Shown one piece after another: positions 1-6,762 of a DNA stretch of 18,774 bases. The translations under genes were made by a program, and so were the position numbers. This stretch comes from JBAXRT01 sp037131065 (GTDB lineage Bacteria; Bacteroidota; Bacteroidia; Bacteroidales; FEN-979): contig JBAXRT010000046.1 in assembly GCA_037131065.1 (NCBI GenBank), positions 1-18,774 on the forward strand. Direction: 5' to 3'. Under the pieces are notes generated by a model. The model saw only the letters and a program-made list of their open reading frames with translations. It was not told the DNA's origin and ran no database searches. Within the stretch, counting starts at the first letter, position 1. Each line of letters begins with the position of its first letter.

Positions 1-13
1 AGACTATTGATAG

Positions 14-586
14 AAGCAAATTAGCAGAGATTGTATTTTCAGGAGGAACAGGAACACGATTGGCGTCATTTCAGGCAATGAAACATATGAAGAACTCATT
101 GGTCTGGTTGATGATGTTCTCTCATTTTTCGGCCTGGGATGCCGCAATGTTTCAAAAATTTTCATTCCGGAGAACTATGATCTTTCATTTCTCATCCCTG
201 CATTGTCATCATATACCCATTATACAGAACACTTCAAGTACCGGAATAACTATGATTTCCGGAAGACAATGTTCCTGCTTGCTCAGAAGCCATTTTTTGA
301 TGCAGGAAACCTTTTGCTGACCACTTCCGGATCCATCGCATCCCCTGTTTCTGTCCTTCATTATGAATACTATACCTCATTCAAGGAAGTTGAACAATTT
401 TGCAGGTTGGAAAGTGAATCCATTCAATGTGTCGTTTCAAGTGAATTACTTTCCATTCCTACAATCTCTCCCGGTTTTGCTCAAATGCCGAATTTGTGGG
501 ATTATGCCGACGGCATTGATACCATGGACTTCCTGCTTCCAGATTTTTTACCTGGTAATGTTTGGAATTCAAATAAAATTCATTAA
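14..586 (+). CDS. Acyl-CoA reductase, LuxC-like (5' truncated at window edge)
   Basis: This is the C-terminal part (about 190 codons) of a LuxC-type acyl-CoA reductase, an aldehyde dehydrogenase-like family that reduces acyl-CoA to aldehyde with NADPH. The family call rests on recalled similarity to Bacteroidota acyl-CoA reductases: a SGNET segment near 74, the stretch SFFGLGCRNVSKIF around 120-160, a YTHYTEHFKYRNNYDF segment after 208, and the near-terminal LWDYADGIDTMDFLLP. ATG 203 is the first ATG in this frame, but clear homology reaches back to about base 23, so 203 is not the true start. Two in-frame stops lie at 8-13 just upstream, so the frame is disturbed there (see findings). In Bacteroides I recall this gene near serC/serA, which lies outside the window. 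The physiological substrate is unknown. A pseudogene cannot be excluded. Confidence 0.72.
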   Translation, partial: KQISRDCIFRRNRNTIGVISGNETYEELIGLVDDVLSFFGLGCRNVSKIFIPENYDLSFLIPALSSYTHYTEHFKYRNNYDFRKTMFLLAQKPFFDAGNLLLTTSGSIASPVSVLHYEYYTSFKEVEQFCRLESESIQCVVSSELLSIPTISPGFAQMPNLWDYADGIDTMDFLLPDFLPGNVWNSNKIH

Positions 587-591
587 TTTTG
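561..591 (+). promoter_or_regulatory. rpmE2 promoter, Bacteroidota consensus
   Basis: TTTG at 561-564, exactly 19 bases, then TAATTTTG at 584-591. This matches the Bacteroidota housekeeping consensus TTTG-N19-TAnnTTTG in every specified position. It overlaps the last codons and stop of the upstream reductase and lies 26 bases before the L31 start, so rpmE2 can be transcribed independently. It is the only promoter in the window where both boxes are exact. Confidence 0.75.
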
Positions 592-617
592 CACCCTCAT
601 TAAAAAAACCAGAGGTA

Positions 618-887
618 ATGAAAAAAGACATTCATCCGAAAGATTACAGGTTGGTGGTTTTCAAAGACATGTCGAATGAATACGCATTTCTGTCCAAATC
701 AACTGTTAAAACAAAAGAAACAATCATCTGGGAAGACGGGCTCGAGTACCCGCTGGTAAAACTTGAGATATCCCATACTTCCCATCCTTTTTATACCGGT
801 AAAATGAAGTTGGTCGATACCGCAGGTCGTGTTGACAAATTTAAGAGCAGGTATCAGAAACATATCAACAAGAAGGCAGAGCAATAA
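618..887 (+). CDS. rpmE2: 50S ribosomal protein L31, type B
   Basis: An 89-residue protein of the type B (zinc-independent) L31 family, a component of the large ribosomal subunit. It begins with MKKDIHP and carries the family's SHPFYTG segment near residues 55-61, followed by a conserved AGRVDKFKSRY block. There is no cysteine, so the zinc-binding CxxC pair of type A L31 is absent, as expected for type B. The open frame extends upstream to an ATG at 363, but that part overlaps the reductase and has no L31 similarity. The ATG at 618 follows AGAGGTA and lies just downstream of a consensus promoter. The gene is monocistronic: its own promoter precedes it and a strong terminator follows 14 bases after the stop. 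Confidence 0.96.
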   Translation: MKKDIHPKDYRLVVFKDMSNEYAFLSKSTVKTKETIIWEDGLEYPLVKLEISHTSHPFYTGKMKLVDTAGRVDKFKSRYQKHINKKAEQ

Positions 888-901
888 AATTCTCTCTTCA
901 G

Positions 902-940
902 AAAAAAAAACCTCCGTTCTTTTATAACGGAGGTTTTTTT
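902..940 (+). terminator. Rho-independent terminator after rpmE2
   Basis: A perfect 8-bp stem (911-918 with 926-933, sequence CCTCCGTT) encloses a 7-base loop. It is preceded by nine A and followed by seven T, so the stem can extend by A-T pairs. The A-tract also makes it a possible terminator on the opposite strand. Confidence 0.93.
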
Positions 941-955
941 ATATATGGAAGTTTC

Positions 956-963
956 TAAATTTG
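956..963 (+). promoter_or_regulatory. Candidate -7 box of the GlmU-like gene
   Basis: TAAATTTG matches TAnnTTTG and lies 42 bases before the ATG at 1006, just after the rpmE2 terminator. No exact TTTG element sits 19 bases upstream; only the terminator's T-tract is there. Support is therefore the -7 box and position alone. Confidence 0.5.
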
Positions 964-1005
964 CAATGAATATCGTTTTTTGTCCAACCCTAACTTCGAT
1001 ACGGC

Positions 1006-2196
1006 ATGAACTATATCCTTTTTGATGAAAATGTTGTCAGGACAAACTTGCTGCCACTTACCTTTATGCGACCGGTCGCCGATATCCGTATCGGGATCCT
1101 GACCATCCGTGAAAAATGGGAAAAACGCCTGAAAAAAAAGACGTCCACGCTAACCGAATCCTACCTTTCACGGAAATTTCCCATTATTAAAGAACGCGAG
1201 AACATCCTGATCAACGGCTCGGTTTGTCCAAACGATGAGATCTTTGAGGCAGTAAAAAAATTAAAACCAAACCAGCTCATCCTGCATAACGACATAATCA
1301 TTGCCCTGCACGTGAGGGAAGAAGAACTTGATAAGGTCGGAGATTCTGCTTCGGAAGGGATAGAGGAGATCAGGATAACGGAAGCACCGCTGAAAATTAA
1401 CTATACCTGGGATGTTTTTGCAAAAAATGACGCGGCTATCAGGGAGGATTTTAAACTGTTAACAAACAACAGGAAATCACAGAAGCTCAGCGCATCCAAC
1501 CACTGCATCTCCCCTGAAAATATTTTTGTCGAAAAAGGTGCAAAAGTGGAATGTGCCACAATCAATGCCAGCTCAGGACCTGTATATATAGGAAAGGATG
1601 CAGAGATTATGGAGGGTGCTGTGATTCGGGGTCCCTTTGCGCTATGCGACCATGCACAGGTAAAGATCCTGGCAAAGATATACGGACCGACAACCATTGG
1701 CCCATACTGCAGGGTTGGGGGAGAGGTCAATAATTCTGTTTTCTTTGCTTTTTCCAATAAAGCACATGACGGATTCCTCGGACATTCTGTCATTGGTGAA
1801 TGGTGCAACATCGGAGCAGATACAAATACTTCAAACCTTAAAAACACTTACGATACCGTTAGGCTCTGGAGTTACGGGAAGCAGACTTTTGTGAATACCC
1901 ACCTTCAATTTTGCGGGCTTATCATGGGCGATCATTCAAAATGTGCGATCAATACGATGTTTAATACCGGGACCGTGGTTGGCGTAAATGCCAATATTTT
2001 TGGTCCTGGTTTTCAACGGAATTTCATTCCATCCTTCACATGGGGAGGAACCGCCGGCCATAGCAATTACAATGTCAATAAGGCAATTGAGGTAGCAGAG
2101 ATTGTCTTTAAACGCAGGCACAAGGTTTTTGATGATACTGAACGGGAACTGCTGGCCAGCGTTTATAATCTAACCCTGAAAAACAAGTATTTGTAG
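1006..2196 (+). CDS. GlmU-like sugar nucleotidyltransferase/acyltransferase fusion
   Basis: A 396-residue protein that I recognise as the Bacteroidota alternative GlmU family, thought to make UDP-GlcNAc for peptidoglycan and lipopolysaccharide (family knowledge, not tested). The N-terminal half has the family signature TFMRPVADIRIGILTIREKW at about residues 19-38 in place of the GxGTRM loop of classical GlmU. From about residue 169 the protein shows left-handed beta-helix hexapeptide repeats, with segments such as VYIGKDAEI, TIGPYCRVGG and SVIGEWCNIGADTNTSNLKN; the last resembles the acetyltransferase active-site coil of GlmU. The start is the first ATG after a -7 box. No terminator is visible before lon, so read-through into lon is possible. 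An acyltransferase-only role is the main alternative. Confidence 0.85.
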   Translation: MNYILFDENVVRTNLLPLTFMRPVADIRIGILTIREKWEKRLKKKTSTLTESYLSRKFPIIKERENILINGSVCPNDEIFEAVKKLKPNQLILHNDIIIALHVREEELDKVGDSASEGIEEIRITEAPLKINYTWDVFAKNDAAIREDFKLLTNNRKSQKLSASNHCISPENIFVEKGAKVECATINASSGPVYIGKDAEIMEGAVIRGPFALCDHAQVKILAKIYGPTTIGPYCRVGGEVNNSVFFAFSNKAHDGFLGHSVIGEWCNIGADTNTSNLKNTYDTVRLWSYGKQTFVNTHLQFCGLIMGDHSKCAINTMFNTGTVVGVNANIFGPGFQRNFIPSFTWGGTAGHSNYNVNKAIEVAEIVFKRRHKVFDDTERELLASVYNLTLKNKYL

Positions 2197-2322
2197 CCTC
2201 CGGAATCTTCGGCACATAACTTGTCTTATCATCTCTCCAGCATGTAATAACGGGAATACTGACATATTGACGGCTCATCTGTCCCGGTATCCATGACAGA
2301 AATTTTAATGAAAAGGATATTA

Positions 2323-2340
2323 GCGGTTGTGTTAAACCGC
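2323..2340 (+). repeat. Inverted repeat upstream of lon
   Basis: GCGGTT and AACCGC form a perfect 6-bp inverted repeat with a 6-base loop. It ends 22 bases before the lon start and has no following T-run, so it is not a terminator. It could be an operator or a leader hairpin. It does not match the CIRCE heat-shock element. The 166-base gap between the GlmU-like gene and lon shows no TAnnTTTG box. Confidence 0.4.
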
Positions 2341-2362
2341 ACCCTTTAACAGTTTGTGAAAG

Positions 2363-4819
2363 ATGAAAAATACCAGCGAAGCACGTTTTCTTGCAATATC
2401 AGATATTTTGGATTCAGAAGCAGAATATATTCCATTACTCTCATCCGAGGATGAAGAGGCAATGAACAGCGAAAAAATCCCATCGGTTCTTCCTCTTTTG
2501 CCATTGAGGAACACTGTGCTTTTTCCTGGCGTGGTGATACCGATCACGGTGGGAAGGGATAAATCGATAAAACTGATTCGGGATTATTATAAGGGAGATC
2601 GGATCATTGGAGTGGTAGCCCAGAAGGATACTGCGGTTGAGGATCCTGGATTCCAGGACCTTAATACCGTGGGCACGGTAGCCTACATCATCAAAATACT
2701 TCAGATGCCCGATGGAAATACTACCGCAATAATACAGGGAAAACGCAGGTTCCGGATAATAGAGCCGGTCCAGACCGATCCATATTTTATAGCAAGAGTA
2801 GAAGAGTTTGATACACCGGAGGTTAATACCATTGCATCAAAGGAATTTGATGCCCTCATTTCCAGCCTGAAGGACCTTTCAATTCAGATTATAAACAAAT
2901 CTCCGAATATTCCGTCAGAGGCTGCATTCGCGATCAAGAACATCGAAAGTCACTCATTCCTTGTTCATTTTATTTCATCCAACCTTACCATAGATATTGC
3001 CGAAAAACAAAAACTTCTTGAGATCAACGACCTGCAGGAACGGGCAAACAGGGTCCTTATTTACCTAACTAAGGAACTTCAGATCATTGATCTTAAACAG
3101 CAGATCCAGAATAAGGTAAAGACCGATCTTGATAAGCAACAGAGGGATTATGTCCTTAACCAGCAGCTGAAAACCATTCAGGAGGAACTCGGAGGCAGCC
3201 CGAATGTGCAGGAGGTAAATACACTCAGGGAGCAGGGCAAGAGTAAAAAATGGACAAAAGAGGTTGCCGATGTATTTGAGAAAGAGCTGAACAAGCTTCA
3301 ACGGATGCACCCTGCTGCTGCTGAATATTCGATCCAGGTAAGTTACTTGGAGACCTTCGTTCAGCTTCCATGGAATGAATATACTGCCGATAACCTGGAT
3401 CTAAAGAATGTAGAGAGAATCCTGGACGAAGACCACTTTGGACTTGAAAAAGTCAAGGAGAGGATCATCGAGTACCTTGCTGTGATCGCATTAAAACGCG
3501 ATCTTAAGTCGCCGATACTGTGTCTTGTAGGCCCTCCGGGAGTAGGAAAAACCTCTCTCGGGAAATCTATTGCACGGGCCCTTGGAAGGAAATATACCAG
3601 GATGTCGCTCGGCGGTCTCAGGGATGAGTCAGAACTGAGAGGACACAGGAAAACATACATCGGGGCAATGCCTGGGAGGATCATCCAGAGCCTAAAAAAA
3701 GTGAAATCCTCCAATCCGGTATTTGTCCTGGATGAGATTGATAAAGTTGCCGGGATGAATATAAGCGGAGATCCTCAGGCAGCGCTGCTTGAAGTCCTTG
3801 ATCCAGAGCAGAACTCCGCTTTTTACGATAACTATCTTGAAGTGGAATACGATCTTTCTCACATCATGTTCATCGCCACTGCCAATACGCTGAGCACCGT
3901 TCACCCTGCGCTCCGCGACAGGATGGAAGTGATCGACATCCCTGGCTATCTTCTTGAAGAGAAGGTTGAAATTGCCCGGCGTCATCTTATCTCCAAGCAA
4001 ATGCACGAGCATGGATTGAAACAGGACAAGATTGTCTTTACAAAGGATCTTATCCAGAGGCTTATAGATGATTACACAAGGGAATCAGGCGTCAGGGGAT
4101 TGGAGAAGTCTATCGCTCGGATCATCAGATTTAAGGCCAAATCCATAGTGATGAAAGAAAAGTTCAATCGGGAACTCAGGGCAGAGGATCTTAAAAAGAT
4201 TATGGGACCGCCTATATTCAAGATCGATAAATACCTGGGTAACCAGATTGCCGGGGTTGTGACCGGGCTGGCATGGACCTCAGCCGGGGGGGAGATCCTA
4301 TTCATTGAAGTGAGCCTCAGCAAGGGTAAAGGCGACCTGACACTTACAGGGAACCTGGGTGAGGTAATGAAAGAATCGGCTACCATTGCACTGGCATATC
4401 TGAAGGCGCACAGCGGCGAATTTCAGATTGACCCGGATATTTTCAGCAAATGGAATATTCATATCCATGTTCCAGAAGGAGCTACCCCGAAGGATGGACC
4501 CTCTGCCGGGATAACGCTCTTTACTGCTCTTGCATCTGCTTTTACACAGAGAAAAGTAAAGGACAGGCTTGCAATGACCGGCGAGATTACCTTAAGGGGC
4601 AAAGTGCTTCCGGTTGGCGGTATCAAGGAGAAGATATTAGCGGCAAAGCGTTCGAATATAAGGCACATCATACTTTCGAAGGAGAATCAAAAGGAGATTG
4701 GTGAGATCAAGCCGGAATATATCTCCGGCCTGGTATTTCATTATATTGAAGAGATGAAGGAGATCAATACCCTGGCACTTCTTAAAGCACGGGTATCAAA
4801 TCCCCTTGTAATGTCATAA
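2363..4819 (+). CDS. lon: ATP-dependent protease Lon
   Basis: An 818-residue cytoplasmic AAA+ serine protease that degrades damaged and regulatory proteins. The order is: a short acidic N-terminal extension (1-35), the LAN substrate-binding domain beginning at LPLLPLRNTVLFPG, a coiled-coil region around 220-290, the AAA+ module with Walker A GPPGVGKT at 390-397 and Walker B FVLDEIDK near 453-460, and the protease domain. The catalytic serine is S714 in DGPSAG and the paired lysine is K757 in GGIKEK, with the 43-residue spacing of E. coli Lon. E. coli Lon has 784 residues, and the extra length is mostly N-terminal. All catalytic residues are intact. The stop overlaps the end of the convergent M1 gene by 6 bases. 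Confidence 0.98.
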   Translation: MKNTSEARFLAISDILDSEAEYIPLLSSEDEEAMNSEKIPSVLPLLPLRNTVLFPGVVIPITVGRDKSIKLIRDYYKGDRIIGVVAQKDTAVEDPGFQDLNTVGTVAYIIKILQMPDGNTTAIIQGKRRFRIIEPVQTDPYFIARVEEFDTPEVNTIASKEFDALISSLKDLSIQIINKSPNIPSEAAFAIKNIESHSFLVHFISSNLTIDIAEKQKLLEINDLQERANRVLIYLTKELQIIDLKQQIQNKVKTDLDKQQRDYVLNQQLKTIQEELGGSPNVQEVNTLREQGKSKKWTKEVADVFEKELNKLQRMHPAAAEYSIQVSYLETFVQLPWNEYTADNLDLKNVERILDEDHFGLEKVKERIIEYLAVIALKRDLKSPILCLVGPPGVGKTSLGKSIARALGRKYTRMSLGGLRDESELRGHRKTYIGAMPGRIIQSLKKVKSSNPVFVLDEIDKVAGMNISGDPQAALLEVLDPEQNSAFYDNYLEVEYDLSHIMFIATANTLSTVHPALRDRMEVIDIPGYLLEEKVEIARRHLISKQMHEHGLKQDKIVFTKDLIQRLIDDYTRESGVRGLEKSIARIIRFKAKSIVMKEKFNRELRAEDLKKIMGPPIFKIDKYLGNQIAGVVTGLAWTSAGGEILFIEVSLSKGKGDLTLTGNLGEVMKESATIALAYLKAHSGEFQIDPDIFSKWNIHIHVPEGATPKDGPSAGITLFTALASAFTQRKVKDRLAMTGEITLRGKVLPVGGIKEKILAAKRSNIRHIILSKENQKEIGEIKPEYISGLVFHYIEEMKEINTLALLKARVSNPLVMS

Positions 4820-6754
4820 CCTGATTACCCTTTTCTGCTCCCGGTTGTTTACGGTTTCAAAGACTATTATATAGCCACCCGATGGTAGCGAGTCCCCTGA
4901 AAATATGATTCTGAACCTCCCTTTATCATGAGGCCCGTCAGCAAGTACTTTTACTGTCCTCCCGCTGCTATCGATCAGAGAGATCCTGGCATTTCCGGGC
5001 CTGGCTACCTGGTAATTAATCCTTAGTTCCTGGCTGAAGGGGTTTGGATCAGCCTGGAGCAGGTCTTCTCCTTCTGCACCCGGTGACTCCTTAATACTGA
5101 CAAGTACATTTGACTTTTTCAGTAAAATGTTCCTGAACGGGTCAAAAGAAAGGTTGAGTGGTCGTTTTGCAAAAGTGAGGTCAAAAGATTGCGGATTGAT
5201 ATCATTTATTATCTGGAACAATGTATCTGTTCCGTCATCGAAATTAACGAAGAACTGAACGGGCATCCTGAAAAAAATCGTGTTGACCTGCGTCTGATAA
5301 ATCGTCAGGTGAATCCGCCATGCCCCCCCGGAATCAGTTATTTCAGCAGTGTTTTCATAAACCGGGTGATCCGGGGAATAGACCCATTCGTCGAAAAACC
5401 ATTGCATGTCGCTGCCGGCAATGCTGCTTGTCTTAACAACAAAATCCTCGGTTATTGCATTTTTAAATCTGTATGCAGTATCGGTAGCATAACTGTTCAT
5501 CACTTCGAAAAATAGTGAGTCGCCGAGAACATACCTTAGCTGGTGCAGAACACAGGCCCCTTTGTTGTAGGAGATGGCGACATTATAAAGTTTGTATCCC
5601 GGAGGAGTGTGCAGGGCCCATGAAGGATTGTAAAGCGGATAACCGGGATTATTACTCAGGTAGTAATTGGCCAGGAGATTCATTTTATTCTTGTAAACAT
5701 TATACCCGCTTTGATTTTCTGTCCATAGATGGGCACAGTAAGTGCCAAATCCCTCGTTAAGCCAGATGTCAGCCCAGGTGCCACAGGTAATCATGTCGCC
5801 GAACCACTGATGGGAGTGCTCGTGTGCAATGAGATCCCCGTTGGCATAGCCACCCGGCATCAGGTTGACCATTGTCTGGTTCTCCATGCCACCCCAGGGG
5901 AATGATCCGTTTAGCGTCGAAAAACCGATCTTTTCAAGCGCGTAATCGCCAAATATTTCAGAATAAAAATCTGTGATTGGTGCAAGGATTGAGTCGGTGA
6001 TGCCAATATTTTCATTCGGTTTATAATAGAGCAGGTAAGGGATACTGTCATTGGGTTCCGAAAGTGTATGCCAGAATCCTTTATGGATCAGGAAACCGAC
6101 TTTTGACGAAATGGTAATCAGGTAGGTAGATAGGGGAAATTGAGTTTTCCAGTGGTATGTTAATGTGTCACCATTTGAAGTCGAGTCGTTTAACAGACCA
6201 TTAGATGCCAGCCTGACCGACGTGGGGACTTTGGCGTGCAGGTCCCATAAAGCCTTGTCAGAGGGCCTGTCCCAGCAGGGTATCCATTTCCTTGCACCTT
6301 CAGGAGGACAGTCGGTGAAAACATATCCGGCGGAAGTATAAAATGCATTATCGACCACATTCAGATGACGGTAATAGATTCTTACCTCTGCAGTGTCACC
6401 GGGAAGATAATTTCTGTCAAGAGCGATCCTAAGTGTATCATTCGTGTGAACAAAGGAGGACGCATTTCCATTAACAGAATCTATGGTTAAAGAGGAGTTG
6501 ACGGCATTAATCATGATCATTGAAAGCAAAGAGTCTGCCCTGAATGTTATCTGAATATTTGCTTTGAATGATTTAGGATATGGAGTAGAATAGCATGGAA
6601 ACAAATCAATATCCAGGGAGTATCTCAAAACATCGAAGCTGTGCTTCATGTAAAAATGCGCGGTATCGGTCTGGACAGTTCTTCCGGCATCCTTCGCAAG
6701 GCAGGCCGTAGATGAAAATAAAAGGGCAGATAATAGAAGGAGAGAGAAACGCAT
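4814..6754 (-). CDS. Secreted M1 family metallopeptidase with T9SS sorting domain (copy A)
   Basis: A 646-residue zinc aminopeptidase-like protein of the M1 (gluzincin) family. A signal peptide covers residues 1-20 (MRFSLLLLSALLF, then a CLA-K cleavage site). The M1 exopeptidase motif GGMEN is at 288-292, the zinc site HEHSH at 311-315 with third ligand E334 in LNEGFG, and the probable catalytic tyrosine is Y396 in SYNKG. The last roughly 80 residues, beginning near ADPNPF, form a type IX secretion sorting domain that ends in basic residues. I chose the ATG at 6754; an upstream in-frame TTG at 6766 would overlap the previous gene by 4 bases but puts MTGA in front of a good signal peptide. It follows its paralogue by 8 bases, so the two are probably cotranscribed. 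It lacks the long C-terminal helical domain of classical PepN. Confidence 0.93.
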   Translation of the reverse strand: MRFSLLLLSALLFSSTACLAKDAGRTVQTDTAHFYMKHSFDVLRYSLDIDLFPCYSTPYPKSFKANIQITFRADSLLSMIMINAVNSSLTIDSVNGNASSFVHTNDTLRIALDRNYLPGDTAEVRIYYRHLNVVDNAFYTSAGYVFTDCPPEGARKWIPCWDRPSDKALWDLHAKVPTSVRLASNGLLNDSTSNGDTLTYHWKTQFPLSTYLITISSKVGFLIHKGFWHTLSEPNDSIPYLLYYKPNENIGITDSILAPITDFYSEIFGDYALEKIGFSTLNGSFPWGGMENQTMVNLMPGGYANGDLIAHEHSHQWFGDMITCGTWADIWLNEGFGTYCAHLWTENQSGYNVYKNKMNLLANYYLSNNPGYPLYNPSWALHTPPGYKLYNVAISYNKGACVLHQLRYVLGDSLFFEVMNSYATDTAYRFKNAITEDFVVKTSSIAGSDMQWFFDEWVYSPDHPVYENTAEITDSGGAWRIHLTIYQTQVNTIFFRMPVQFFVNFDDGTDTLFQIINDINPQSFDLTFAKRPLNLSFDPFRNILLKKSNVLVSIKESPGAEGEDLLQADPNPFSQELRINYQVARPGNARISLIDSSGRTVKVLADGPHDKGRFRIIFSGDSLPSGGYIIVFETVNNREQKRVIRL

Positions 6755-6762
6755 AGCTCCCG

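Noticed and set aside
363..617. N-terminal extension of the L31 frame to ATG 363
   Set aside because: It overlaps the reductase in another frame and has no L31 similarity; the protein and promoter both support ATG 618.
1401..1847. 148-codon minus-strand open frame inside the GlmU-like gene
   Set aside because: It is antisense to a well-supported gene, has no promoter or recognised domain, and its content mirrors the plus-strand codons.
2279..2299. CTGTC and GACAG imperfect palindrome upstream of lon
   Set aside because: Arms are only 5 bases, with an 11-base spacer, which is expected by chance.
4284..4293. G7 run in lon and C7 runs in both M1 genes
   Set aside because: At seven bases these are too short to single out as phase-variable, and lie in conserved catalytic proteins.
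3361..4386. Several minus-strand open frames inside lon
   Set aside because: They are shadows of the conserved lon coding sequence, with no motif or promoter support.
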